Assembly: GCA_036429605.1 (NCBI GenBank) | Contig: CM071591.1 | Location: 620,001 to 684,000, forward strand | From: Cladobotryum mycophilum | Lineage: Eukaryota > Ascomycota > Sordariomycetes > Hypocreales > Hypocreaceae | DNA length: 64,000 nucleotides | Reading direction: 5' to 3' | Part shown: piece by piece, positions 37,622 to 49,237 of the stretch | Numbering within the stretch: position 1 is the stretch's first letter | Layout: each line of letters starts with the position of its first letter | The notes under the pieces: generated by a model | Databases searched by the model: none | Seen by the model: the letters and a program-made list of their open reading frames with translations, nothing else | What the model was told of the DNA's origin: nothing | Program-made: the position numbers and the translations under genes

Positions 37622-39688
37622 CTACAGCGACCGTGTATTCGTCACCTTGTAAAACTCCGGGGCATACTCCACCAGCCAGTCCTTCTCAATCTTGGTGACG
37701 TCCCTAATAAACGTCTTCTCCCCCGTCTCCATGACCTCGTGGAAGACCACCCAGTCGGCCTTGCGGTTGAACATGAGCGAGTTGGGGTGCGCGTGCAGCA
37801 CCGTGCCGCCCTCGACGTTGCGAAAGGTGCCGTCGGGTTGCATGCGCGCGGCGTGGGCAAAGTACCCGGATGTGAGGCAGCGGCGGATTTGCTCTGCTTT
37901 TTTGCTACTGCTGCTACTCTCGGAGGCGGTGTTGGAGGAGGAAGATTGTTGTTGTTTGGAGGAGAGGGATTCGTCAATGGTAATGTTGAAGCGTTCGAGG
38001 TAGCGCTTGAGCTGGGCGCGGATGCTGACTGCTCGCGTCAAGGACTTGTAGTTCAAGTTGTTCTCGTGGCAGAATTTGGCTTCCTTTTTGCCCTTTGTCA
38101 CAAACGTCTGGTAAACGTTTAGGAGAGTTAGATGATCACCCTCTTCGACTGCGAATTTACGTCTCGAGCTTTCCATTTTCTGCCTCTCGCCGTCGTGGTG
38201 GAACCACACGTTGCCGCCTAGGCTCGTCATGGCGGCAATGGTTAGCATCTCGCTGAGGCAGTCGAATGACTGTGCCGCCAGAAGTGTCTTGGCCATCATG
38301 GGCTCGACGGGCATCTCGGCCATGCGGAAGCCCAGGGGTTTCGTCAGTTTGGCGTACTCGTCGAGAGCGCCTAGCGCGAAGAGCAGTTCCAGGGCCTTGG
38401 ACATGAGCTCAGACGGAGGCGGGGACAAGAAATCAAACCTGACGATGTTGTCAATGCCCAAGGCCTTGAGCTGGAGAATGGTTGGCGCCAGATTTGATCT
38501 CTGCAGTTCGGGCGGGTTGGCCTCTGGGAGTGTTTGGTAGGCATCCTCTGTGTAGAGACGGTAGCATTTACCCGCCTTTGTGCGCCCAGCTCGACCGGCT
38601 CGTTGCGATGCGGATGCCTTGGATATAGGGGTAGCCGTAAGAGTCTCGATGCCAGTCTTGGGGTTGTAAGCCCTCAGCTTGACGAAGCCGCAGTCGATGA
38701 CATGGACAATCCCATCGATGGTAACCGAGGCTTCTGCAATGTTGGTAGAGAAGACGACTTTCCGCGTGCCTTCTGGAGTTTTGTCAAAGACGTACATTTG
38801 CTGCTCCGTGGATAGGCCGGCATACAGCGGTAGCGGTTGGATAGGTCCATGCCGGTTATCGAGCTGCGCTGCTCTCTCGGATACTGCCTGGATGGCATTG
38901 TCGATTTCCTCCCGACCAGTCAAGAATACCAGAATATCGCCCTCTCCCTCTTGGGTGTGGATGTCAAAGACTGTGTCAATAGCCTTTTCGACGTAATCTT
39001 CTGCCGGCGACTCAAGGTACAGCGTATCGATTGGATACGTCCTGCCCTCGAGGCTGACGATTGTAGCAATCTCATTCGTTGCCTGCTCGTTTTCTTTGAC
39101 TGGTTGTTGTTGCTCGTCTGCACTTGATGTAAAGAACCTGAGGAACTCTTCAGCCTGCAGAGTGGCACTGCTGATGATGATGCGCAGCTCCGGTCGCTTT
39201 CTGCGAATCTTCTTGAGCAAACCTAGCAGAATATCCGTGCCGATGGACCTCTCATGGGCTTCGTCGACCATGATGACGGAATACCGGCTCAATAGGGGGT
39301 CGACCAGGGCTTCCCTTATGATGAGGCCATCGGTAAGGAACTTGATGCGAGTGGATGATGACGTGACATCCTCGAAGCGGATCGAGTAACCGACTTCTTT
39401 GCCCACTTCACATCCCACCTCGTCGGCGACACGCATGGCTACCGTGGTGGCGGCCACGCGCCGAGGCTGAGTGACTGCAATAACCTTGCCATCTGAACAC
39501 CAGCCAGCGCGTTCGAGGAATTGTGGTATCTGGGTCGTTTTGCCCGATCCGGTTTGTCCAATGACAATGGTGACGGGGAACTTTTCAACCAGGTAGAGGA
39601 GGCTCTCCCGATGCTTTGCAATGGGGAGAAGGGCGGCGGGCTTATGAAGAGCCGGTATAAAGGATGAGTCGAGGTTGAAGTCAGCCAT
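37622..39688 (-). CDS. DHX35: DEAH-box RNA helicase, DHX35-like
   Basis: ATP-dependent RNA helicase of the spliceosome-associated DEAH class. Intronless, 688 aa from the ATG of MADFNLDSS (close to human DHX35, about 700 aa). Motifs: GQTGSGKT at 44-51 (Walker A), TQPRRVAA near 73-80, DEAH at 142-145, SAT at 174-176, then FLTGREEI, STNIAEASVTIDG and QRAGRAGRT of the second RecA domain. The winged-helix, ratchet and OB-fold regions follow. A Ser/Gln-rich insertion (SSKQQQSSSSNTASESSSSS) lies in the C-terminal part. It lacks the long N-terminal extensions of PRP2, PRP16 and PRP22, and the length and N-terminus fit DHX35 better than PRP43. It is divergent from the CUE5-like gene. Confidence 0.88.
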   Translation of the reverse strand: MADFNLDSSFIPALHKPAALLPIAKHRESLLYLVEKFPVTIVIGQTGSGKTTQIPQFLERAGWCSDGKVIAVTQPRRVAATTVAMRVADEVGCEVGKEVGYSIRFEDVTSSSTRIKFLTDGLIIREALVDPLLSRYSVIMVDEAHERSIGTDILLGLLKKIRRKRPELRIIISSATLQAEEFLRFFTSSADEQQQPVKENEQATNEIATIVSLEGRTYPIDTLYLESPAEDYVEKAIDTVFDIHTQEGEGDILVFLTGREEIDNAIQAVSERAAQLDNRHGPIQPLPLYAGLSTEQQMYVFDKTPEGTRKVVFSTNIAEASVTIDGIVHVIDCGFVKLRAYNPKTGIETLTATPISKASASQRAGRAGRTKAGKCYRLYTEDAYQTLPEANPPELQRSNLAPTILQLKALGIDNIVRFDFLSPPPSELMSKALELLFALGALDEYAKLTKPLGFRMAEMPVEPMMAKTLLAAQSFDCLSEMLTIAAMTSLGGNVWFHHDGERQKMESSRRKFAVEEGDHLTLLNVYQTFVTKGKKEAKFCHENNLNYKSLTRAVSIRAQLKRYLERFNITIDESLSSKQQQSSSSNTASESSSSSKKAEQIRRCLTSGYFAHAARMQPDGTFRNVEGGTVLHAHPNSLMFNRKADWVVFHEVMETGEKTFIRDVTKIEKDWLVEYAPEFYKVTNTRSL

Positions 39689-40296
39689 GGTGAAGATGTC
39701 TTCAAAGTAAGTTGTAGGTGTACTTTTTATAGCTAGCACAATGGTCTTTGGTTTGGATGGGCCTGTAAAAGTGTCTTGAACATGGGAGAGACGAATTGAG
39801 AAAACTCGGACTGGCTAGCTACTCTTATATCATTTCAAGTATTTCAAGTATTTCCAACCTTGTAAATGTCTGTTTGAATGGTTTGATTCATTTACTCAAT
39901 TCTTTCAGTTGGTTGATGATATGAAGCTACCCTGTAGTCACAAAATGAATCATAATTATTAGGCTGCCAATCAGCCGTCCCAGGCAGTAAGCCAGCCGCT
40001 CCAGGCAAAGACGCAGCCGCTCAGGCAGTTTTTAAGGTTCTTGGTTAACTGCACCCCTGTTGTGGGGCACGTCATCAGCGTCGTGGCAAGCTCCAAACCC
40101 CTCCGTCACTGTCACTGACTGACTGCACTGTCACAAGGCAACCCGATCAAGAAACATTTTACTCCCGTCCGTATTCAGTTCATCTTGATGCTTGGATTTC
40201 TACCGATTCAATAAGCGAAATCACGGCGCACGACCCACCATCCCCTTTTCACGAGCCGGTTCCATCTGTTCATCTAGACTTTCTTTGCACATCGAA
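39689..40296. promoter_or_regulatory. DHX35/CUE5 divergent promoter
   Basis: About 610 bases between start codons. It contains three tandem 21-bp units (listed separately), an ATTTCAAGT duplication near 39832-39851, and CACTGTCACTGACTGACTG near 40106-40126. No gene seen. Confidence 0.5.
39972..40028. repeat. Three imperfect 21-bp tandem units
   Basis: Copies start at 39972, 39993 and 40014 with consensus CAGCCGCTCCAGGCA plus spacer; the third has one base fewer in the core. It lies in a shared promoter and could be a repeated protein-binding site (inference). Confidence 0.75.
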
Positions 40297-41651
40297 ATGA
40301 CTACACCAGCGGAAACGGTATTTTGCCCCCTGACACCTTGCCCTTCCTGCCAGTTATTGATTCCGAGACATGATGCAGACCAAGGCATCAACAGAGTCTG
40401 GCGCTGAGTCACCTACTACTGCCCGACCCCTCGAAATGGATGACGACGAGGTTCAGGAGACTGGCGTTTTGTCAGGCGACGCACCACCCCCGAAACCCCC
40501 TCGCCCAGTGTCAGAGGCGCAAAAGAACCAGAGCATACTGAAGGAGGCGTTCCCGACTGTCGATGACGGCGTTATCAGGGCGGTGCTATCCGCGAGCGGG
40601 GGACAAGTTGAGCCAGCTTTCAATGCGTTGCTTGGTAACGTCCTCGTACACAAACAAACCGATCTGGATACGGACTTACAGTGAACAGAAATGACCGACC
40701 CCGATGCTGTCAAGAACGAGCCGCAAGAAGTACCACCTCCGCAACCCCCGAGGCCAAACCAGCGGCAAATGTCACAGCTCGAGGCAGACGAGCTCTATGC
40801 CCGCCAGCTCGCTGAACACTACGACAACGTAGGTGCCTACGAGGCTCGCACCTCCAACCGCGGCGCCGGCGCACGACCGAGGGGCCAGCCGCGTACCCAG
40901 TTGGAGGAGGAACGGGAGCGTAGCTTTCTGGATGACGACTTTCCCGTTATCAAGGAGAATTTGCGCCAGGGATTCATCGAGACCCAAACAAAAGTCAATG
41001 GCTGGATCAGCACGCTAAAGAAGAAGATTGAAGAGAATTTCGATGAGAGTGAGGACCCAAGTCACAAGGACGGGCCGCCGTATCGCAACCAGGGACAGCC
41101 CAGTCGGAGAAGCAATGACTACGACCGATATGACGCGGATCCGCAAGTGCTGAGCGATGATTTCGCAGGCATGAAGTTTACGGCAGATGGAAGTGAGTAT
41201 TTGACGGAGCATGGTACGTTGGCGAGGGGAGGCGAGGCGAGGCTAATGAATGAATGAATGAATAGCTCCCGCTTATGGTAACCGACCAATGGCAAATACT
41301 GGCATCTACAGACCGCCACCTTCAACCTCGCCACGACCCAGTGGTGATGGAAGGAGAGTTGGCTTCAAGGACGAGCCTGAAGAGATCAACATGTATGATA
41401 CCTCACCCAAGCAGCCGCCTCGGGATGCGGCGCCGAGCGCTGGTGGCAGGGCTAGCAAATGGCAGCCACTTTCCTCCGTGGACCCGAACCCCATTACAGA
41501 TAATGACCCTTTCAGCCTCGGAGACAGCGAAGACGAGAGGGAGGTCAAGGAGAAGCCCAAATCAGATGATGCCGATAGACTGAAACAAGCCACGTCGGAG
41601 GCAATGTCTGAAGAATTGGTTGGTTCGTCAAAGGATGGAAAGAAGAGCTAG
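40297..41651 (+). CDS. CUE5: CUE-domain autophagy adaptor, CUE5-like
   Basis: Binds ubiquitin through a CUE domain and, in yeast, links ubiquitinated cargo to Atg8 for selective autophagy. Exons 40297..40317 (7 codons), 40379..40634, 40689..41192 and 41266..41651 give 388 aa. The CUE domain (about 55-96) contains NQSILKEAFPTVDDGVIRAV and NALLEMTDP and is interrupted by an intron. The middle is charged and coiled (LEADELYARQLAEHYD; FPVIKENLRQGF). Near the C-terminus, KWQPL at about 325-329 matches the W-x-x-L Atg8-interacting motif known in yeast Cue5. The first two exons are short and phase-checked. The third intron ends in a GAAT tandem repeat just before its acceptor. Confidence 0.88.
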
Positions 41652-44216
41652 ATGAGATGAGGGAGGGGGATGGATTTCTTGTTTGGTTAGGTTGACTTGG
41701 TTATGGAAATAGGAATGGGGATGGAATTGGGAATGGGTTCTATTCTGTAAAAGAAAAAAGTAATTGTATTGAGGAAAGACTGATTTTTTGAGCTGATGGA
41801 TCGCTCGTCGATGGGTTGGTTGGTTACTTGGGGGTGGTAATCAATTTCAAGCTTGAAGCTTGCTTGGATAGTTGGTATTTTGGTGAAGTTGAGTTTGATG
41901 CATCGCTTTGTTGTCACTGTGATGTCAGGGTCTGTGATGGGGGTAAAAGTTCAAATGCCGAGGGCAGCCCCATGTGGGCGTTTGTTTGGTTGTTGTCGTC
42001 TTTACGAGTCTGGAGTCGCGAATTCGGGATCGTCGATGGGTTGTTGGCAGACCGGGATGTAGACAGAATGTGGGTTTACGATGGAGGCGCAATTATCTGG
42101 CGCAAATGTACGAAGTAGTAGATACGGAGTACGGATAATATACTACGTATTAGGCATCGATGGAGAGCTGGGGTCAGAGAGAGAGAGCAAGGGTTTGGAT
42201 ATTGAAATGAATTTTGGCCTGAGAAAAGGAAGATACTGGAGGCTGCTGTTGTCTCATATATCATCGGGCAGTCATGATTGAGGATTTGGATCGTGATGCA
42301 AATGCTTGTCTGGGGGTTAAAAGAGGGGGACTAAAAATAACCGTGGACAATTCCATTGTTGTCATTTGTCTGCTGTAACAAGAACTTGAACTTTTCAAGG
42401 CAGCAATAAAAAAAGGAAACTTGCAAGGATATGTTTTGATCGTCTTTCTTTTTTATTAACCAGGCCACGAGCCCACTGAACGTTGGACATTGGAGGGGGA
42501 ACATTGCCTATCGCTCACGCACGAGGCTCGATGCTTGGATGTGATTGGCTTCGGTATAAGAATGGGGATTGTGGATGGTTATAGTGAGATCTAGCGAGCC
42601 TATTCTCTCCAACATAGGCCCAATAGAGGAAGACGACCTAAGTATGGAGCAATTGTTGGGGGGACGTGATAAGATGGGCTATCGAAATTTGGTGCCGACT
42701 TCATACTTGAACCCGCTCTCCGGTTAAATCACGGGCTATCTCGGCAGGGGTCCTCATGCAGCTCAAGATGCTAAAGGGCCGCGTGGGAGACCCTTGTCCC
42801 GGGGGAGGAGGAGACTGGGGGGAACGACAATTTTCATGTGGTTGTCAGAAAAGCGTTATTAGTATGAGCACCTATTATAGCAGTAGTATGAGTTTACGGA
42901 GTATGACTTGGCCGGTTTTTTGACGACGATCTAGACGGGCTCTTGAGGAGTCCAGTCAGGCAGGCCCCCCGCTTCTGAGGTAACGAGTAGAAGTAAGTAC
43001 TAAAAGAAGAGGAAGGGGGAAAAAAGAGGGTATTTTTTATTATGACTAGAGTGAAAAAGGTGATGTTTTTTTTTGTTAGGAATAATACTAGGTAGGTAGG
43101 TAATGCTACTTACTTGTGAAGGAACAGAGGGAGAGGAGAGCTGCTTGCCATATCCACCACCACCACCACCACCACCTCAACAAAGCCGTTTTGGGTGTGC
43201 CTGAGTTTATGCTCTAGACCAAACTTTATCAAACCTCCAAAAACAACATCTGATTCGTGAGCAGAAAGGAAAGAAAAAGAAGAAAAAGAAAGGCAAGACA
43301 TTTTTCAACGTTCAATTTACTTCCTTCCTCTCAAGGTTCAACACAGAACAAGGACAAGGACAAGGACAGGCTCGTGACAGGCCACCAATATTTTTTTACA
43401 GCGCGCAAAGCCTGCATTTTCTTAGGCCGCTGCTTGAACTTGCATTGGATTTCGAAAGCTCTCTCTCCCTCTCCCTTCCTCCCTTCCTCTCTCTTTTCCC
43501 TTGTGACCAACCAAATTCAGCTGGGCCAGCGACCTTCAAGCACAGCACAGCACAGCTCAGCACAGCACAGCCATTCCCGTTGCCGACGCCGTCCCACGGG
43601 CTGCTGCTGTTGCTTCAAACTTGTGCAAGCGTACATGCGTACGTACATACACACACTCACACTCACACACACTCGCATACATACGCACATACATCATACA
43701 TCATACCTACATACCAACGCATGTATGCACATGCAGCTTGCTGAAACAGGCGCCTCTACTACTACCCGAGTCCCCCCTTCAGCTCATGATTTGCGACCCA
43801 ACTATCCCGGAAGCATAGACCGACTCACTCACTTACTCACTCATTCGACTCGACTCGACTCGACGGCTCCATCAACGGCAACCTGCGACAATCAGGACAA
43901 AACAGACCAGGGCTTCCAACCGCCTTATTCTCACTGGACCAGGTTTTGAAAGACTTCTGGCACATTGAACGGATTGTCGGCCGGCTTGTCCTGTCACCAT
44001 ACATCACTGCTCTCTCTCCGTCTCTCTCCACGCACACATCACTCACTCAACCTGGAAAGACAAGGTCCCCCTCCCCTTCTCCCTCTCTCCTGAACAAACA
44101 AACAGAGCCTAGCCGCTTCTTCTTTTTCGACTACTTGTCTTTCATCTGCCGCAGCTCCCCCGTTTCCTTAACTTCTCCCCCGACCTCCCACTCGCCAGGG
44201 GGCTCTGAGCCGCAAT
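41652..44216. other. Intergenic region and PHO81 5' leader, 2.6 kb
   Basis: No coding ORF recognised on either strand. It includes two TACGGAGTA 9-mers (42123-42131 and 42895-42903), a (CCA)n tract near 43157-43178, and a CA/TACA-rich tract near 43630-43735. The segment next to PHO81 is C/T-rich, as in many fungal leaders. A long open frame across 43257-43949 is low-complexity and I do not consider it a gene. Confidence 0.5.
43630..43735. repeat. CA/TACA-rich simple repeat tract
   Basis: Runs of TACATA, CACACT and CATACA units upstream of PHO81, probably in its leader. Confidence 0.75.
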
Positions 44217-47200
44217 ATGTAAGTCGTCCAACCTGTCTTGCTTGATCTTTGCCGGGTCTTTTTTGTCACCACCCCTTGCTCTCACACCACCCCTTGCTCT
44301 CAAAACATGATCCAGACTCATAGCCCTTCTCGCAGGAAATTCGGCAAACAAATCCAGAAGCGCCAGCTCGAGGTTCCCGAATATGCCGCCAGCTTTGTTA
44401 ACTACAAGGCTCTGAAAAAGGTAGCTAGCCATCCTTATTCCTCCTGCTAACATTGACCTCTCCCTAATCCTACAAGTCCCCCCGCCCCCGTCACTGTTGT
44501 TGTTGGCTCTTCTAGACATTGGAAGACAAGGGCGATGGAGAGTGCATATACAAGCTCGTTGCCCGTTATCCTTGTACTCCATGACTGCCCCCACTGACAA
44601 GATTCCTTTCCTCCCAAAATATCCTCGCACCAAAACCCACATGATCAAATCCCAAAAGTGTAGCACTAACATAAGCTTGCTTGTTCTATAGCTTATCAAA
44701 AAGCTCTCAGCTACCCCGACATTGGCAGCACAAAATGACGTCTACCGACTGGCCACCCTTGCCGACTCCCAGGCCGCTCTCCAGGCCAACAAGGCGACCT
44801 TCTTCTTCCAACTGGTAAGAGACATGGCCAAGAATGCCTTCAATATCCGGCTGGACTACTAAATGCTGAATAGGAACGTGAACTAGATAAAGTAAACGCC
44901 TTCTACCTCCAGAAAGAAGCAGAGGTTTGTTGCCCCCTCTTGCCCCATGAAGAGAAGCATCCTGGGACGCGATAGCCTAACGGTATCCCGCAGCTCAAAA
45001 TACGTCTCAAGACTCTTCTCGATAAGAAAAAGGTTATCCAGTCACGGCAAGGTGTTTCAAGGCGCTCCTCCAAGTTCACCACGTTGGAAGAAGGATTCCA
45101 ACAGTTTGCTACAGATCTCAACAAGCTCCAGCAATTTGTTGAGATTAATGGCACGGCATTCTCCAAAATTCTCAAAAAGTGGGACAAGACATCAAAATCC
45201 AAAACCAAGGAACTTTACCTCTCGCGTGCTGTCGAGGTGCAACCGTTCTTTAATGCGACGGTAATAAGTGAGCTATCGGATCAGGCTACGACGAGTCTTC
45301 AGGAGCTTGGAGCTTGGTCGGATGGAATTCAGGTCAACTTCCAGTCAGGGCATGTTGTGACGAGTCAGCATTTCATGGGAACGGATGAGGGCGATGTCGA
45401 TACGCTTCTACTTGATACGGTTATTTCCGGTAATCTCGAGTCCTTGCGGGATCTGCTTGCGAAGATGCAGTCGGCCGTCGCAGCTACGGAGGGGGATGTC
45501 ACATTGATGGAGCGAGTCACTCGGACATTTTTGACTGCCATCCACGAAGCTCCCCGTGATGCTCTCAGGATCCTTCTGGATACCGGTCTTGTCGATCTTC
45601 ACTCCTACGATGACATCAACGAGCGAAACTGCCTGCATCAGGCCGCCATATATGGCAGGCATCACGTTTTAGAATGGGGCCTCGAGGCTGGTGTATCTGT
45701 GGATCGGACCGACGTTTACGGGAGGGTGCCTTTGCATTATGCTAGTTTGCATGGCCGTCTTGATATGCTGGATGCCTTGCTGAATGGTAAGTTGGCGGGA
45801 ATTTCTAGATGCCTGATAGAGTTGACACTAATGTTTGTTCAAGCCAACCCACAAACCATTGACCTCATCGATCATGACAACTTTACCCCCTGATACACGC
45901 CATAATTCACGGCCATCTGGAATGCGTGGAGCGCTTGCTCGCCAAATCAGCTCGCATCGACCCTGTTTCGGACTCGGATCATGTTCCCCTGAATCTAGCT
46001 TGCGAGCATGGCTCGGTAGCCGTTGTCGAGATCCTACTGAAGCATGGAGCGCAGATCCTCCCCGACGCCGAGGGGCTGTACCCTCAACACCTGGTGGCGC
46101 GATGTGGACAAACTTCGGACCTGCTTTTACTACTGAAGCAGTATGGTGCTGATTTGGATCAAATTGACAAACTCTATGGATGGACCCCCCTCGTTCATGC
46201 GGCCAGTGAGGGTAGCGTTGAATGCCTCCAGGCTCTGCTGAGGGTTGGCGTGGATGCGGGTATTCGAGACGAAAAGGATCTTCCTGCCATGTACTACGCT
46301 GCGTGGGAGGGACACCTGGAATGCATGAAGCTGCTCACTCCGTTCAACAGACGCACACGCGCAAGCCCACTGGTGGCTCATCTGACCATCGAAATCTTGG
46401 GTAGCAGCAGTGCGCCCGTTCCCATGTCCCTGGATCCCGACGCCATTCCGATTCTCGAACTCCCTCCTCCCATCATTCCTCTGCGACGATATGGCCACAA
46501 CTTCCTCGACACGAAGACGGTGGTGCAGATTAGCTTTCAAGATGCGGGTGAACAGCCTTTAATATTCTTCCAGGACGGAAAGTATCCCGCCGCTCGACTC
46601 ACGATATCCTCAAAGGTCTCTGATCTGATCCCCAAGAACATTATTCTGCCTTTCCAAGAAGACACTCGAATGGTTTCTTTCCAAATCGATAATCTCGATA
46701 CATTTTCTCTTGACTTTGACGTCTTTCCGGCCTATGGCGCAAAAATCATTGCCAAGACGGTCGTTTTGCCTTCTGTTTTCAAGACGCAGTCTGGTAGCTC
46801 TAAATGGTGCCTCCCCCTATTTGATCCTCGTTTAAGAGCGATTGGACAAATAAGTTTCAACACTCAAGTGATTAAGCCGTTCAAGGGACAGCCACTGGAG
46901 ATCACAGACTTTGAAACGTATTGGAAGGCAACGAGTCAGTTCAATCAGCCGACGAGCGCCATTGTCACAGGTTCGAGCCTCTCTGGAGATTATGTCAGGA
47001 TCTTTGTGCAGTACACCAGCGATGGGGTCCCTGTTGTATGGCCACAGTGGACAATATCGTGCGGTGGGTTGGACATTCCCGTCTGCCGTTTGTCGCTACA
47101 GCAGTTTGATGCCATTACATCACGAAGTGTTAGCCGTGGAGAAATTATGAGCCTGTCATCCAAGACGGCCGAAAACATTGCTGAAATCTACCACATCCTG

Positions 47201-47867
47201 GCAACTGCTGGTATCACTCTACAAGATGCCCTGGCCATTCTGCCCCCTGGCATCCATATCAATCTTCAGATCCTGTATCCCAGCGTGGAGGAAGAAGAGA
47301 CGCTTGCCCTCGGTCCGGCGCTCGACGTGAATGCCTACGTCGACTCTATTCTTACCGTTGTTTTTGATCACGCGCGGGCACAGCGGGCGCAATCCCATTC
47401 GCCAGACGTGGTGCGCTCGGTAGTCTTTAGCAGTTACAATGCTCGACTGTGCACGGCGCTGAACTGGAAGCAACCGAACTTTCCGGTATTCTTATGCAAT
47501 GACCTGGGTAAGGACGAGTCTTCTGGGCAAAATACTGGGAGACGCACCATGTCGATCAAGGAGGCGGTACGGATTGCCCAGAGCAATAACTTTATGGGTT
47601 TAATATGTTATTCTCGCCTTTTGGTAAGTTTTTACTCTACTCTTCTAGAGGCCTGGGAGGTCTCTATGCTGACTTGACGAATAGGACATGGTACCTGCTC
47701 TGGTTGACGCCATCAAGTCACATGGCTTGGCTCTTGTGATGGACAAGTCGACTGGAACTCCAAACGCAAGCCCCCTTACGGACCCCTTTCCGCGACCCCC
47801 CAAAGGCGTTGACGGCGTTCTTAAAGACCATGGTATTTTGCGGTTCAATGATTCCATAGACATGTAG
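44217..47867 (+). CDS. PHO81: PHO81/NUC-2 phosphate regulator: SPX, ankyrin, GDPD-like
   Basis: CDK inhibitor that senses phosphate or inositol pyrophosphate and controls the PHO80-PHO85 kinase (NUC-2 in Neurospora). Exons are AT of the start codon at 44217..44218, then 44336..44420, 44692..44814, 44874..44924, 44994..45786, 45844..47623 and 47685..47867, about 1005 aa. The SPX domain (1-185) begins MKFGKQIQKRQ and contains VNYKALKKLIKKL and SKILKKWDK (lysine surface). Ankyrin repeats (about 270-480) include ERNCLHQAAIYGRHHVLE and GRVPLHYASLHGRLD. The C-terminal third resembles a degenerate glycerophosphodiesterase domain, ending in KDHGILRFNDSIDM. The ATG appears split by a 117-nt intron; an in-frame ATG at 44307 inside that intron is an alternative start. 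The frame breaks at C5 45886-45890, where one more C restores NFTPLIHAIIHGHLE. Confidence 0.88.
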
Positions 47868-48052
47868 AATCTGGGTGGAAATGGTTGCTTGAAGAGAGAA
47901 AAAGAAACAAGAGCCGTTTGGAAGCGCTGTACATGCAAGTTTAACGCCCTTGATGAGGAAATGGCGAAAAAGAATACAGAACTGTTTTTGTTTTGATGGC
48001 TTAACTATATGCTCTACCTATCAAATAGATTATGAAGATATTGGCTGTTTTT

Positions 48053-48886
48053 TTAAGCTCCTTTGTACTCATATCTAAGCCCGGCCAAATCCCTCTCTGG
48101 GTCTACGCCTGCCATGACTATTTTCGAAGTGACAATGACGGAGTATATCAGGGCGGGTAGGTTGCCCATGCTGACCCAACCGAAACCACCGCCTCGGTCG
48201 TCGCCGCGGACCAGGCCCATTAACATTAACAGCACGGTCAGAGCCAGGTTCATATAGGGGAGATATTTCTCCAAGGGCGACCTGCCCGCACCGATGGGCA
48301 GTCCTCTCCCCGCCATGCCTCGCAGTCCCGCCCTGGAAGGAAACGTATTTCGTCGTGCGGTGCTGTTATTGCTGCTGCTGCTGCTATGCGCCCAGGTGTC
48401 TAGCGGGACGATGCCCGTTTCCGTGGCGGGCAGGCGGTACAGCAGGAAGGCGGTCACGAGGAGGGAGGTGATGCTCAGGAGGGCGAAGACGGCGGTTCCG
48501 GGGCGGAGGAGGGGCCGGATGTAGGCTGCTGTGGTGGCGAGGGGGAGGAGCAGGAGGAAGCGCGAGAATTGCTCGTTGCGGAGGGCGTTTTCTTGGGAGA
48601 GGGTTTGGATGAATTGATCTTGTTCTGTGCTTTGTTAGTTGCTGTTGGGGTTGTTGTCGGGAGCTGGTGTGTTTGTTGTTGTAGAGAGGGGTACGGGGAT
48701 GAGAATGGTGGGGGAGATGGGTGGGAATAGAGAGAGGAAGAGAGAGAGAGGAAGAGATGGATAGATGGGAAGGGAGGGTTTACCTTGCTCGTCCATGGCT
48801 TCGGGCTGGGAGTCGGAGTCTGAGTCGTCGTCGGGGTAGTGAAAGGTTCGCCTAAGGCGGGTGCTGGTGCCTTGAGGGCTGGCCAT
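48053..48886 (-). CDS. Conserved-looking four-pass membrane protein of unknown function
   Basis: Exons 48886..48784 and 48624..48053 encode 224 aa; the 159-nt intron is G/A-rich with a GTAAAC donor and CACAG acceptor. The N-terminus is acidic (DDDSDSDSQPE) and the start ATG begins MASPQGTSTRL. Four hydrophobic helices are visible: about 56-75 (FLLLLPLATTAAYI), 78-97 (TAVFALLSITSLLVTAFLL), 156-174 (YMNLALTVLLMLMGLV) and 190-206 (LPALIYSVIVTSKIVMA). A Ser/Asn-rich loop separates the two pairs. I do not recognise the family; ER or other internal membrane localisation would be a guess. It is convergent with PHO81 (185 bp apart) and divergent from COA1. Confidence 0.75.
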
Positions 48887-49237
48887 GGTGGACTATGGAC
48901 TTGAAGTCATGAATAGAGTCGAGTCGCGGGGTGAGAGTTTTGACAGGGGGAGTTGTTGGGGTTGCTTGGAGTTGCTAGAGTTGTTGGAAGTTGAACCCGT
49001 TGGTGGTTGAAGCTATTGGAGGTTGAAGCTTGTTGAATGGTGGTGGTAGGATGAAGGGGAGTGGTAGAAGTTACGTAGCTCTTGACCTATGACGCTAATT
49101 CATCCCACCATGGAAGACAGCCCAGAACCCCTGCCCGCGCTAAAATTTCCAAACGCTTAAAGAAATCAACCCACCTTGACTGAAGATAACTTCACTGCAC
49201 ATCTCCAGCAAGTTCCACAGTTCACAGTCCCCCCAAC
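48887..49237. promoter_or_regulatory. Divergent promoter, membrane protein / COA1
   Basis: About 350 bases. It contains repeated GTTG/GTTGGAG-type units around 48950-49045, and nothing else recognisable. Confidence 0.45.

Noticed and set aside
39689..39739. Upstream GTG extension of the DHX35-like gene
   Set aside because: Non-ATG start; the ATG at 39688 gives the expected length.
43257..43949. 230-codon open frame upstream of PHO81
   Set aside because: Mostly His/Thr/Ser from CA-type simple repeats; no domain, and it lies in a likely 5' leader.
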